Source: Epichloe hybrida
Lineage: Eukaryota; Ascomycota; Sordariomycetes; Hypocreales; Clavicipitaceae
Direction: 5' to 3'
Length of the DNA: 64,000 bases
Assembly (NCBI GenBank): GCA_019022495.1
Contig: JAFEKR010000017.1
Span: forward strand, 992,001 to 1,056,000
Under the pieces are notes generated by a model. It was not told the origin of the DNA, made no database searches, and worked only from the letters and a program-made list of their open reading frames with translations. The position numbers and the translations under genes are program-made. Shown here one piece after another: positions 1 through 12,119 of this stretch; within the stretch, counting starts at the first letter, position 1; every line of letters begins with the position of its first letter.

Positions 1-3000
1 AGAGAAGAAGAACTATTAATAGTTCCTAATTAAAGCTATAACCCTAGAGTAATTCTAGACTAACTAAAGATATAATAGGAATGGAAAAGAGACCTAATAC
101 CCCTTAAAACTATAAGGAAGAGGAGGTACTCCCCGCATAAAGAAGTGCTATGTATATGGTAAGGAAGGATACTAGTTATCTAAGCACCCTAAAGAGGACT
201 ATAAGAAGGCGTTTTAATGCTTTAAGAACTACTACCTAATAGATCTGACTAATAACTTATATTATTTATTCCTTACTTAGTACGAAGGAGACTACAAGTC
301 TCTATCCCCTATTGATGATGAAATCGCTTAGTATATGAAGAGTATTAGATTTGATGATAGCCTTAATAATATAGATAGGCTAGTACTTACGAGCTTCTTT
401 ACTTATAAAACCTAGATTAATAGCGAAAGAATGGTTTAATTCCTAATAAGGCAAGTAGCTTATTATAGTCTAAGCAAAGAAGACCCCTTTTAGCAGGAAC
501 TCGTGAATAAAGCCCTAGTGATATTTATATTAGAAGATCGCTATTCCTATGCAATATTCTAAGGGATTATGCCTAATACAGGAGCCGTAAAGTTCTCTAT
601 AGTAAGGCACCCTTAATTCCTTGCTTTATAATATTAGATACCTATATTGTAGCTTAATAAATTAATAAAGAAGAAGGCATTAGTTAGATTTGGCGTGGGA
701 GACCTAATTATCGCGCTTGGATTGGCTAAAGTGCCTACTCCCTTTGGAAACATCCTCTTTTAGGTTATCCCTATAAACACTCTATTTCTCTTATCCCTTA
801 ATAATATAGACTATCTGAAGATTAACTTTAATATCTCTAAGAACACGCTGTAATAAGGAAACATTAAAGTCCCTATTATACGCAAATAGGGCCATGCCTA
901 GATACTTCTTATATAGAAAGAAGAAGCAGTTACTTAAAGCTACCTTATAGAAAGCATGCTATAGCGATTATATTGCTACTTTAGGCATCTATTAATTCAA
1001 TATCTACATAAGGTTCTTTATAGATTAGGGCATAATATTAATATTAAAGCTATTAGGGAGCTAATAAGAATCTGCTACTAATACTAAATACACGTAGATA
1101 GCCCTAATTACTTTAAGTTTACCCTTAAGGATAAGTGTAGCTTTAATTATAAAGTAATAGTAAATATCTTCTACCTAGATAGTAACTACCCTACACTCTA
1201 TACTATAGATATAGCTATAGCGTTTAACATAGCGAAATTCCTTAATAATATCTTTATAAAAATAACCTAGGAAGCCCTCTAAATATGCTAGATTAATGCT
1301 TACCTAGGCCCCCTAGACTTTATTATTATAGACACTAGAATAAACTTCTATAGTAATGAATTTAGATAATTCGTAGCTTTAATGTTAATTTGAATTAAGG
1401 AAGTCCCTATTAAGGCATACTATAGTATAGGGAAGGTTAAAAGGTATTATAGGCTACTCCGAAGAGCCTATAATATAATTAGACGCAAATACCCTATAAC
1501 GCTAGAACCTATTACCCTTTAAATAGTAATTAAGGCCCTAAATAATACTATAGGCCCTAATAACCTTATCCTAACCCTTCTTATCTTTAGAGCTTACTTA
1601 TATATAATAAATAAGTCCCTGCTATTGCCTAATATTATATAGCGTGTGATTATAGTATAGAAGGCTACTAAAGAGATTAAGAGACTCTACGCTATCTAGA
1701 AGGTTAATAAGGCCCTTACTAAACATAATAGCCTAGATACCTTAAAGACCCTTAGCTTACTACTTAGATTAAAGGTTAAGGTCTAGTAAGAAGGTAAGGG
1801 ATAGGTAGGTTTATATAAGCTACTAGTAATTACTAGAGAAAGCTATATACTTAATATACCTAGAGGCCTAAAGACCTTTAGGTTAACATCTATTAAGCTT
1901 TACTATAATAATCCTAGTGTAGAGAAGATAGCGAAGCCTAGTGAAGAGGAAGGAGAAAAAGAGCGAGAGGCCTATGATAAGAATATAATACTACTAATAC
2001 CACTAAAGTAAGGACGCGAAAGGCTATGGAAGAACTCTCCTATAATGCCTTAAGGTGCTAATACCTTCCTATTAGCAAAAGAATATAGTAACTTAGCTCT
2101 TATAATTAAGCTACGTAAGGAAGGAATTATTAAGACCCCTAGTAAACCTTTTAAGCTATTAATAAAAGTGGAAATTAATGCTCTGATTAAGCAAGGTGTG
2201 TTTAAATTTATTATATTTAATAAGGAAGAACATAGTGGAATTTAAATCTTTAATTCCTGGATTATTAATAAGATTAAGGGTAAGATAACAGAACCCTATA
2301 AAAAGTCATGCCTTATAATCTAAGGGTATGAGAATAAAGGGAAATAAGCCATTCTCACATAGGCCCTAACGATTTAACGCATGAGCTAACATCTTATTCT
2401 CGTGATAGCCCTGTTAGTAAGATTAAGGAAATTCCTTATCTAGCTAAGAGATATCTATTAGGCTTATGTATAGGCCTATATATTACTAGAGCGGCTAATC
2501 CTAGCGCGCTTACTAATTTAGATATAGTATCTCTACTTGCCTAGTATAATCTTAAGGGTTATAAAACCCCTTTACAGGCTTGTAAAGGTAGGAACACACT
2601 AGTGGGTTATATATTACAAGTATTACAGAGAGAACCTCTAGATAGAAACCTTTATATATAATCCCTACCTGCTTATAACTATAAAGGAAAGCCCTAACTT
2701 TACCTACGTTAGAATATAAACTAATAATATAATTAGCCTCTTAGACAAGAAGTTCTCCAAGAAGAAAGAGACCTAGCTTACTATAGTAGGCTTTAACATA
2801 AAGCTAAAGTAATTCCTAACTTAGGACTGCCCTCTTACGTTTAACAGTGGTATTATTACACTAGAGAATAAGACTATTAAGATCTAGTAAAAAGGGCAGA
2901 GTAATAAGTTAGAGTTAGTTCTAATAACTAACTTGAAGCACAAATATATTAAGTAAAGGGCCTAAGGCGCTTATATTACCTTAATCTGCTAACTAGAGGC

Positions 3001-3840
3001 TTGCTTTAACCTATCTATTACTACATAACACTAGGAGCTAACCCTAGAGGACGTAAAAGCCCTTAATTACTGCCTAAAGTGGCAGATAGATTACCTAGAG
3101 AGAGGTCTAATGTTTATCCTAATTAACCTTAAGAAGGCAAAGCTCTTTACCTTTATAAATAGATCCTTTACTAATAACTAGGACCTATCCTTATAACTAG
3201 GATATATACTTATCCTAGCAAACAAAGACTACACTAATAGCAAATTCATGATTAAAGGTAATATTATGTACTTTAGCTTAATAAAGAGTAAGAGAGTTAT
3301 ATAAAGCGTGCTTGCCTTAGAAGTTTATAGCATAGTAACTAGTGTTAATATAGCTTATATAATCATAACTACCCTAAACTTAGTTACTAACTAACTAAAG
3401 CTCCTAAAAATCCTAGTTATTATATATATGAATTTATACTCCTTGTATAAGTGCCTTATTAAGCTTAGTATAATAAAGGAGAAACGCCTAATAATTAATA
3501 TTATAGCCCTTTAATAGTTATATAAACACTAAGAACTCTGCGAGATCTGATAGATTAATAGAGAGAATAACCTAGCTAATGCCTTTATAAAGGCATTACC
3601 TAATAAGGCCCTTAAGAGCTTTATCTTAACTAACTAGATAACTATCTAGATAGAGGGATAGGTTACCTATGCGTAATATACGCGTAGTAAGAGAAAAAAG
3701 GTAATTCTCTAGGAGGGTAGCCATAGGGACAAGACAGTAATACGTAGGGGATTTACACCCCTGTAGTTAATATCCCTAGTGGCTATAACTACGCTAGCCT
3801 ACTAGGCCCTCCTAGTAGACTATAGAAATTAATAGTAATG
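1..3840 (+). pseudogene. Copia-B gag-pol remnant, 5' cut by window start
   Basis: Remains of a Ty1/copia polyprotein (gag, protease, integrase, reverse transcriptase, RNase H order), which would copy element RNA into cDNA and insert it. A zinc-knuckle-like stretch is at about 146-187 (CYVYGK, then SKH). The protease motif reads N-T-G-A at 575-586, so the catalytic Asp is Asn. A pre-integrase region (LHE, SGHNINIKA) lies near 980-1050, then integrase to about 1780 with D-I-A-I-A-F at 1207-1224. The expected catalytic Glu in the S-I-G-K-V-K-R segment near 1430 is Lys. RT begins near 2160 (GVFKF, IFNSWI) and RNase H (SKRV, then IKEKRL) spans about 3280-3620. In-frame TAA and TAG occur throughout. 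The start of gag lies outside the window; a second copy at 36210-40240 supplies the missing 5' part. Family and domain order are well supported, exact limits are not. Confidence 0.85.
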
Positions 3841-4135
3841 CGTAGGAGAATAAAGGTGTTACTAAGGAGGAGGAAGATATTATATACACGCTAAGGTGCG
3901 GTATATATGTTATTTTAAGGAAAAGAAGGGATTTAGAAGGACCTACTTATCCTTATATAGGCTCATAGGCTAAGCAAGATTATTATTTCCCTTTTATTAG
4001 TAACTATACGCCTAGATAGGCTATAAGTTCTTTTCCTTATATCCCTTATTAATCACATTCTTAATTAGTCTTTCTTTTTTATTTCTGTGATTAATATTAC
4101 GCGTTAATAATTATATTAAAAGAGAGAAGTTCTAG
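3841..4135 (+). other. Copia-B 3' untranslated region with polypurine tract
   Basis: Non-coding stretch between the decayed RNase H region and the 3' LTR. It ends in a purine-rich run (AAAAGAGAGAAG, about 4118-4130) just before the LTR, the position of the plus-strand primer in LTR elements. The last 160 bases recur at 58297-58453 before another Copia-B LTR, which confirms that this belongs to the element. Confidence 0.6.
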
Positions 4136-4444
4136 TGTTAGAACAAAGGTAATATTAATTACGTGTTATAGCCGTAATTACCTAGCAGAAGCTTAGGCCG
4201 CGCGCGGACCCTACACGTGACCTATAACCTAGCATGTTAATTAGCTAGGAAATGTGGGGATATAAACGCATAACCCCTTTTCCCTTTATATATTGTAACT
4301 TCTAGCTTTTTACCTCTCTTTTCCTATAACTTAATCAATCATGATAACAGATAACGTAGCCTAGAATAGATAATCGATGACAATACTATTCTTCAGGCTC
4401 ACGACTGTATTACACATTGAATTCAATACCCTGTGAATCCAACA
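4136..4444 (+). repeat. Copia-B 3' LTR
   Basis: Begins TGTTAGAACA and ends ATCCAACA, so it has TG/CA ends and short TGTTA/CAACA inverted termini. It recurs at 35922-36209 and 58454-58740. This copy is about 20 bases longer than the others, with the extra length in the last 60 bases. It is less mutated than most of the window (TTAGGCCGCGCGCGGACC is retained). It marks the 3' end of the element that enters from the left. Confidence 0.85.
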
Positions 4445-4559
4445 GTAATGTAATGTAATATGTAATAATTACACATTACATTACATTACATTACATTACA
4501 TTACACATTACATCCAAACCCCAAATATTACATTACATTACATTACATTACATGCTCTG
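4445..4559. mobile_element. hAT-like terminal fragment made of TTACA/TGTAA arrays
   Basis: Imperfect TGTAA units on the left turn into long ATTAC/TTACA arrays on the right, ending CATGCTCTG at 4559. Read from the right this is CAGAGCATG followed by pentamers, closely like the ends of the hAT-like element at 27526-29755 (CAGAGCATTG plus pentamers). Both also share a TTTGGATGTA core inside the array. The left terminus is missing: the fragment abuts a Copia-B LTR, so only one end of the element remains. Confidence 0.55.
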
Positions 4560-7500
4560 CTTCCACCTAGGCTACTCTTGCCTTAGTAGGTTCTAAGACT
4601 AGTATTACGCTATAACTTCTTTAATATATTAGTACTTCTTCTTCTACTATATAGATATTTACTATCTTCCTTTAAAGCTCTAGTAAGAGCGCCTTATTTA
4701 ACATAGGTTTGCCCTTATAATTAGACCTTCTTAATAGTGTATTCATAGGGTTACTCTTCCCTAGTCTATACTTAATTATAAAATACAAAGGGCAGAGGAA
4801 TATACACTATTATGCCTATCTTCTATTTAGCTTCTACTACCTTATAAAGGTTTATAGGTTATAATAGTCTAATAAGACCTCTATAGGTGTCTCTATGCCT
4901 TTAATATAATATTACTAGTATTTAAATAACTTTACTATAGTAAGTAGCTCTTAATTAGCTATACTATAGTTATATTTAGTATTTGTAAACTTCCTTAACT
5001 AAAAGGCTACTAGATACTAATAGCCCTTATTATCTTACTAAGATAGGATTCCTACTATTACAAAAATTAAGGTATTTATCTTAATATACACTACCTAACT
5101 TAGGTTATAGTATTAGAGTAAAGGCGCTTACTAAAAGGTATCTTTTAGCTAGTTAAACGCTAACCACTTCTTTTCTCTAAATATAAACCTCCTAGTCTAA
5201 ATGCTATTTTAACTACCCTTTATTAATATATAAAGAGGTACTATAATCCTAGAGTATTTATAAATAAACTATTAGTAAAAGTTATAAAACCTAAGAAATA
5301 ACTATATATCCTTAAAACTTATTAGCTTCTTCTATTCTTTAATTATATTAACCTAGTAAGTATTTATTAATATCCTATTAATAAAGAGAATAAACCCTAG
5401 GAATTTTACTAATTTCTTATAAAAAGAGTACTTAGAGGGTTTTATATATAACTTTACTAACCTTATATATTAAAGGACTTACTTAATATATTTAGTATGC
5501 TCCTTCTTTATCTTAGAGAAAATTAAGATATTATCTAGATATACTATATAAATAATATTAACTAGCTTATATAGCGCTTTATAAATATAACTCTAGAAAG
5601 TAGCTAGGGTATTTATTAACCTAAAAGGTATTATAAGGTACTTATAGTGCCTATAATATATACAAAAAGCTATCTTCTATTTATTACTTTCTTTAATATA
5701 AATTTAGTAGTATGTATCCTTAATATTAATCTTAGAAAAGAAATAGGCCCCTTAGTATTAATTAAGAATCTCTGAAATTAAGGGGAGAGCATAGTAATTC
5801 TTCTATATTACCTTATTAAGCCCTTAATAGTTAATGTATAGCTATAGTATTCTATCCTTCTTTAGTATAAATAGGATAGGTATGCCTATAGGGCTCTTTA
5901 AGGGTCTTATCTAGCCTTTCTGTAGGTTATTATTAATATATTCCTAAAGCTCTTTAAGTTTACTTTAGGAGAGAGAATAAATTAGTCTATATAGGGGTAT
6001 AGCTCCTAGTATAAGATTAATTATATAGTTAGTTAACTTCTTTAATAGGAGGCTCCTTACCTTATCTAATATAAATATATCTTTAAATTTATATAATTTC
6101 TCTAGGATATCTTTAATAGTTTTATATACTTTTGCCTTCTCTTTATCTTTAAGAGGGATAAACTTATTTTCTATTACACCTATAATAGTATATATAATTA
6201 TCTTATTATATATTACCTTCGTAAACTTATAGGGAGTTAGTAGTAAAAAGGCTACCTTTCTTTTTTTAAACTACTATTCTTATAAGTATAAGTAAAGATA
6301 TATATATTCTTTTGTAAGCATATGTATTCTAATTAATATAGGGCTTCCCTTTACTCTTAGGTCCTTATTAATAGCTATATATAGTAACTTAAGGTCTTTC
6401 TCTTTACCCTATAAATCTTTAATTAAAATAGGTACCTTATAAATACTATATTAGGGAACTCTTAAAGCCCCTACTACCTTTAAGATAGGTGCTATAGCCT
6501 TAGCCTAATTAAGCTTATAAGTCTATGTAAATTAGGCACTTATAATATTAATCTTAGCATAACTATTAAGATTTGCTACTATTTTAATATCTTTATGCCT
6601 ATAAATAGTAACTAGTATATAGAATTAGTGTCTTACTAGTACCCTAGTATTTAAGGTAAAGGTAAGGGCTTTACTTCTACCTCTAGGAGTTTTCCTAACC
6701 TTTTTATTAGTCTTTCCTTAGCTTATTATAATTATAAAGAAAATACTCTATACTACTATAGTTATAGTACTATTTTCTTCCTTATAGTCTATTATTATTT
6801 AGGTAAGTAACTAAGGTCTTTTCCTTATCCTTATCCTTATCTCTTTAGTCCTTATTTAGCTAATACCCTTATAAGGAGTTATATCTTTAGTGTTAAGCTA
6901 CCTTATATAGCCTTTTCTCTTCTAAATTATTTAGCTTTTACTTATTCTTTAATATTACCTCCTAGAATTACTAGGTAAGTTATATAATATTTTCTTATGT
7001 TAGACTAGTAATATCTATTTGTAAGTTAATATAATCTTATAAGTTAAGAAGTAATTTTATAAAGAATATAAGAGTATAGGTCTTTTCTAGAGCTTATTCT
7101 AGGTGTTTCTCTAGTAAATCTAAGTAAATACTAAACTTAATAAGACTCTAGCCCTCCTTTTGCTTTATGTTTTCTAGCTATATAGCTATTTATATATTAT
7201 AACTTATAAAGTCTTTAAGTAGTGTAAGGGTCTAGTCTTAGAACTTATTATAGTTATCCTTAGGATAATCCTAACTATTAGCTAGTTATTCTTTAATATA
7301 TTAGTCCTATCTAGCCTAATAGTTTATATATATATAGTTAAGTATAAAGAGAATCTTTTAGTTATCCTAGTAATACTTCTTCTTTACCCCCTTAAAGGTA
7401 TAGTTAAGGTTATTAAGCTATATCTTATACTCTTATAAGTTTATAAGGTATTAGAGTTTTATAATATTTTAAACCTTAACTTCTTAGTTACTAAGGCTTA

Positions 7501-7811
7501 AGGATAAACTATCCTTTTAGCCTTTTTTTACTAGTTTTTTATAAGATTATATTAAGTTAGTAAGCTTCTTTTCTTAATCCTATAGTTCCTTAAGTTACTT
7601 AAGCTAAGTAATTTACTCCCTAATTACTATCTCTTTTATTACTATAGTAAAGGGCATAGCTTTAGATAAGGTTATAAAATATAGTATATCCCTAGCTATA
7701 GTATTATTATTATCTAGCTAATCCTAAGTAATATATAGTATAGTTTTAGTAAATTAGGTTATTCTCTCTCTTATATTACTCTTAGGTAGCTAGTAGGAGA
7801 AGCTTTAGAAT
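4560..7811 (-). pseudogene. Gypsy-1 gag-pol remnant, 3' truncated
   Basis: Minus-strand copy of the Ty3/gypsy element seen complete at 44427-58077. From right to left: gag (about 7750-6950), protease region (about 6700-6450), RT (about 6050-5300), RNase H (about 5200-4760) and the first part of integrase (4740-4560). The RT active-site segment (complement of about 5524-5545) reads Y-L-D-N-I-L-I, so the second catalytic Asp is Asn. Stops are frequent. The remaining integrase, chromodomain and 3' LTR are missing and the break abuts a hAT-like end at 4559. The gag region here is uninterrupted at the position where the other copy carries an extra 450 bases. Confidence 0.85.
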
Positions 7812-8013
7812 TATAAGAATAAAGGGATAGCTAGGTAAGAGGTATAGGGGTATTTATATATTAACTAAAGCTTACTAAGTCTAAGTATATTATACGTATA
7901 AGTTACTAACTTATAGCTAGTGACTTGCTAGTGTTATGTAGACCTAGCCCTAGGGCGTGGTGCGCCCGCCTAGTAGTGCGCTAGCGCGCTGGTGTTGTGA
8001 GTAGGGCCTCACA
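7812..8013 (-). repeat. Gypsy-1 5' LTR
   Basis: On the minus strand it begins TGTGAGGCCCTACTC at 8013 and ends TTCTTATA at 7812. The final CA has become TA. It matches the LTRs at 44427-44628 and 57877-58077, and keeps CpG-rich pieces around 7960-7995. It lies against a minus-strand Copia-A LTR, so this Gypsy-1 probably inserted into that LTR; the opposite junction has been lost. Confidence 0.85.
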
Positions 8014-8219
8014 AATAGTTAATTAAATTAGCTAGGAAGGAAAGAGGGAGAAGAGAGGGAAAGTCTAGATGCTAGGAAAGTAAGCAAAACCTGTATATAG
8101 GGCAAAAGAGGGGGTGGTGAATTGATGTAGCCAATCGCATCGCATGCATCGCGCCGGACCCACAATTCGGTCTGGTCTTTGGCCACGATTGAACCAATAA
8201 AGATCCGAAGGAATCAACA
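8014..8219 (-). repeat. Copia-A LTR, truncated, minus orientation
   Basis: Matches the inner and final part of the Copia-A LTR (GGAAAGAGGGAGAAGAG, GGTCTGGTCTTTGGCC, GATCCGAAGGAATCAACA at the end). About 55 bases of one end are absent where Gypsy-1 begins. The adjoining Copia-A internal sequence at 8220 is in the opposite orientation, so this LTR is not the native LTR of that copy. Confidence 0.8.
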
Positions 8220-8504
8220 CTACTATTCATAGTATATTTAAGTATTATATAATTCTTTTACTTAGGATTATAAACTAATAATAACACTATTAATACTAAT
8301 ATTCTTATAACCCTAAATAATTAGGCCTTCCTATATATATTCCTTAAGTAAGAGCTTTATAAACTATAAGAGTATAATAAAGGTTTAACTTACTATATCT
8401 TTAAAGAATACTATTTTAAAGAGGTTTTTAGAGGTATTATACTTAATAGTAGTGCTATAGGAAGATTAACTATAGGAGAGGTATAAGTAAAAGCTTTACT
8501 AAGA
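8220..8504 (+). pseudogene. Copia-A fragment: end of gag and start of protease
   Basis: First visible segment of a plus-strand Copia-A copy that is interrupted three times and resumes at 9361, 18117 and 25915. It aligns with 50735-51030 of the complete element, the stretch holding the protease entry. The expected D-T-G segment is degraded (AATAGTAGTGC near 8443-8454). Its left edge abuts a minus-oriented LTR, so the 5' portion is lost. Confidence 0.75.
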
Positions 8505-8520
8505 TTAATACCTTTATTAA

Positions 8521-9344
8521 CCCTCCTAGGTATAAGGTAAAACTACTTAAATTATTATAGATCTCTATGTTTTAATACCTTTTCTAAATATCTAGCCTTT
8601 TTCTCTAGCTTTTTATTTCCTTTCTTCTTCTTACTTTTCTTACTTTTCCTAATTTTCTTAATATTTTCTTTTAGTTTTTAAATTTCCTTTTTATCTACAA
8701 TTTCCTTAGATTTTTAGATAGCTATTAGGTTTTATAGCCTAGTAGTTATAGCCCCTAGCTTATAGTTACCCTTAGCTATACTATTTTCTAATTAGTTAGT
8801 TATTAATTAGTTAATTAGTAGCCCTGAACCCTTACTTATTAATTTAGGTATAGTGTGTTTATTAGTTTATATATCTCTTATAGAAAGTATTAATTATGCT
8901 TACTAATTTTAAGTAAAGTAAATTAAAGTGTAGTTAAGTAAGGATAAGTTATGTTTTTTTTAGTTTATCTTAAAGCTTTAAAGAATAAGTTATAAGATAG
9001 AAGAGATATAAAGAGATAGAATAAATATAGTTATAGAGAAAAGGGGAATTACCTTAATTTATACTATAAGTAAAACTTAAATAGATTTAAGTTTAACTAT
9101 AGTTATAAATTATAACTCTTATATAATTATAGCTATAAATTTTATTATAAACTTTATATTAACCTTTTAGCCCTTAAATTTATAGCTTAAAGCTTATTTC
9201 TTTATTAATGTTTTACTTAATACTATAGTAATTATTCAATTTAGTTATTAATTATTGCACGAGCTAGGTATTATTAATAATATTTTTATTACTTTAAAAT
9301 TAAATACATTAGCTATAGCTAATAACCCTAAAAGAAATTAAAAC
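8521..9344 (+). mobile_element. SINE-like retroposon, copy 1
   Basis: Lies between two perfect 16-base copies of TTAATACCTTTATTAA (8505-8520 and 9345-9360). The same Copia-A site is uninterrupted in other copies (for example near 30203). The element begins CCCTCCTAGG and ends in an A-rich stretch (AAAAGAAATTAAAAC). A second, less mutated copy at 59474-60222 on the minus strand begins and ends the same way with its own 14-base duplication. Variable-length long duplications plus an A-rich 3' end are what target-primed reverse transcription leaves, so I read this as a non-autonomous non-LTR retroposon. No coding capacity is visible. A tRNA-like A-box is recognisable only in the other copy. Confidence 0.7.
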
Positions 9345-9360
9345 TTAATACCTTTATTAA

Positions 9361-9762
9361 AAGTAATCCCTTATAAGCCTTAAATTATTATATTAAGCGC
9401 TAGATTAGTAGTTATAAAAGGCATTCTCTATATGCCTATAGAGCTTAGAGAGCTTAAATTCTTTATTATTAATATAGCTACCCCCTTTCTTTTCTTAATT
9501 ACTAATATAGATAATATATAAATTAAGATTAATAACCTTATAAATATGCTTATTCAAGGTAATAAGACTATACCTATAGTATAATAATAGGGTTATCCTT
9601 AGTAGTTATTAAAGGTAAAGGAAATAGTTACCTTTTACCTCTTAGAAAGAAATATCTATTAATTAATCATTAGCTTAGTTACCCTTTTATTCCATAACTT
9701 ATAAAGATTCTTTAATAAGCTAGTTATAAAGTTAAATACTAGGTAATTAAGAAATTAACTAA
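9361..9762 (+). pseudogene. Copia-A fragment: protease to pre-integrase
   Basis: Continues the copy broken at 8504 in the same orientation and register. It aligns with 51030-51435 of the complete Copia-A (AGTAATCCC..., TTCTTAATTACTAATATAG, GTTATCCTTAGTAG). It is cut at 9767 by the TRIM-like element and resumes at 18117. No open frame survives. Confidence 0.75.
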
Positions 9763-9767
9763 AGTTT

Positions 9768-9941
9768 TGTAAGGCGCTGTACGTAGGATTGTGGGGCGCG
9801 AGGCCTATAAGGGCAGCCCACAGGGTGCGCAAGCAACAGTACAGGTCTTAAGTAATTGTAAGGTGCAATGTTAGTAACAGCTAGCATTGGCAGATCTTTT
9901 AGTCTATTGGGATTCCTAGCACACCTTCTAGGTCTCTTATA
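9768..9941 (+). repeat. TRIM-like 5' LTR
   Basis: Begins TGTAAGGCGCTGTACG and ends GGTCTCTTATA. The final CA is TA here, while the partner LTR keeps TTACA. CpG-containing sequence is retained in its first half, so it is less decayed than the surrounding Copia-A. Confidence 0.8.
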
Positions 9942-10060
9942 ATTATACTAGCCGTTACAGGTCTTCTGGCTAGGGCTAGTCCTAGGTTCGAATCCTAGCG
10001 TAGAGTAAGCCGTATAGGATTGCTTAGGCTAGGCAGCTTACGTTAGGCTTGGGCACACAG
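9942..10060 (+). other. TRIM internal region, left part, with tRNA T-arm-like sequence
   Basis: Short GC-richer non-coding sequence. At 9982-9998 it contains CTAGGTTCGAATCCTAG, a perfect 5-bp stem with a 7-base TTCGAAT loop, identical in form to a tRNA T-arm and RNA polymerase III B-box. No cloverleaf can be built upstream and the 3' flank (CGTAGAG) has no pairing partner, so it is not a tRNA gene. It could be a captured tRNA piece or a Pol III promoter box. Confidence 0.5.
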
Positions 10061-10062
10061 TA

Positions 10063-10110
10063 AATCTCGGCTGCAACAAAGTTGATCTCGTATCCAGGGT
10101 GGAGCCTTAC
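10063..10110 (+). repeat. Left terminal inverted repeat of the 7.7 kb element
   Basis: GC-richer block starting AATCTCGGCTGC and running to GGAGCCTTAC. It is followed by short repeats of GCATATGCCTC at 10124-10152, a partial echo of which (GCATATGCC) precedes the opposite end at 17677-17685. Confidence 0.7.
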
Positions 10111-12110
10111 GACTAGCAGAATGGCATATGCCTCGCATATGCCTCGCATATGCAAGAGTATAGTGCGAATTTTTACTTAAGTGATTTTTTTTTTTATATG
10201 TGCCTTATATATACACTTATAAAGTATAAATTCTTACTTACGTGATTTTTTAATTTTATATACACTATCTTACATATACTTTACATATACTATTATAAAG
10301 TATAATTATTAGCTAATTAATTTTCTTTAGGGTTACCTATATATAGGTTATATATGCGTTGCATATGCTATCATAAGGTGTAATTATTAGCTAATTAATT
10401 TTTTTAAGGTTATATACGCCTGCCTTATATATACACTATACCTACTACTATAAGCTCTTTCCTTCTTTTCTTTCTCTTTTATTATTACTACTACCTTTTT
10501 ACACTTAGTATTTAACCCTATGATTTTCTTGCTTTATATATACTTATTATATCTATTAAATATCTTAATTTACTAACTACTTTATATAGTTATAATAAAA
10601 AAAAACTAATTTCCATGCCTATTCTAATAGTAAGTAATATCTAGATTTATATATATATATAGTATATACTAATTATATCTAGAGATATATTTATTAGATA
10701 TTAAAAATGCTATACTATTATTAGGCACTTAAGGGTAAAGGTAATAAACATATAAGTCCTATTTAGATATCCTATGCTAATTATATATATATATATATAG
10801 GCCTCCCTTCTAGTGTTAAGCTTAGGAATACTAAAACTAATACTAAGGATATATATAAGAATAAGAATACTAGCTATATTTATAGTATATACTTTATATA
10901 TAGTAAATAAATATAATAACTTATAAAGAGTAGGTAAATAAGTTAAATATATAAAAGATTTATCTAAAGGTAAGCTAATATATATAGGATATATATTATA
11001 TATTTACTAATATATTATAGTTCTAGTAGCTATATATAAGCTTAGTAGTTATAAGTATAATATTCTAGCTATATATATTATAATACTAATATTTTATAAA
11101 TAGCTAGCTTTAATCTCTTAAAGTTTAGTGCTACTATATACATTCCCTCTTATTATATATATATATATTATATTAATAATATGTAACTATAGCGTTAAAA
11201 AGGTAAATAGCTATTTATATAGTTATACTATTTCTAAAGGTAAATTAGGTTAAGTATATTATATATTACATATATATATTAGGCATATTCTTACTCTTTT
11301 TTAAATATACTATTATCTAGAGAAGAAATATAGTATTAAAGGTATATATATTTCTAATATATATAGCTATTATAGAATATATACTAATTATTTATAGTTA
11401 ATACTAACTCTTATTCCTAGGTAAATAAGAATAAGATTTTTATAAGGTACTAGTATATATATATAGTATATATATATAGCTAGTGCTAATTTAATATTAG
11501 CAGACTTATCTAAATAATCCTCTACTATAAGTAGTATAATATGCTATTTATTAAAGAGCTATTTAGGTAAGTATATATTAAGCCTATGTATAGTATATAT
11601 ACTAAACTAAGACCTAGTTCCTTAGGGTCTTAAGACCTTACCTTTATTTTTACTAAGTTTTTTAACTAAAAGGCATATATTATATAATATCTATAAGACA
11701 TATTTAATATATATACTAACTAATATTATAGTGTAAATAATAAGTAATTTACTACACGCTAGGGCTAGTAGTTTTATTATTCTATATATATTATAACCTT
11801 TTTTATATATTTTAAAAGTATTAACTATTTATAGGTAAAGTACTTTAATATTAGAGATAGAGATAAGATAGGTATTAGAAAGAAGTATAAGGTATATCTT
11901 ACTAATACTATATATATAGTAACTATATACTTATATCTTTTAGTTATATAATAATACTAATAAGAATCCTCTATAAACTACTCCTAGTCTAAGTAATAGC
12001 TAGACTAACCCTATTAGTAAGTTTATATAGTAGCCTTATAAGTAATATCTATTACTAATATTATTCTAAGGACTACTAAAGAATAAGCGTAAGTAACCTT
12101 AATATATATA
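10111..12110. other. AT-rich interior of the 7.7 kb element, left part
   Basis: Two kilobases dominated by TATA, TATATATA and AGTATATA runs with scattered stops in all frames. The segments near 10150-10260 and 10370-10440 repeat each other loosely (TTTTTACTTAAGTGATTTTT, TTATATATACACT). I see no domain or RNA gene here. Confidence 0.5.
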
Positions 12111-12119
12111 ATATATATA

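Noticed and set aside
4480..4557. Telomere repeat
   Set aside because: The unit is TTACA/ATTAC, not TTAGGG or CCCTAA, and it ends in a hAT-like terminus.
8014..8219. Native 5' LTR of the plus-strand Copia-A that follows
   Set aside because: It is in the wrong orientation and the leader and most of gag are missing, so it belongs to another copy.
9942..10020. tRNA gene suggested by GGTTCGAATCC
   Set aside because: The T-arm is perfect but no acceptor, D-arm or anticodon stem can be paired around it.
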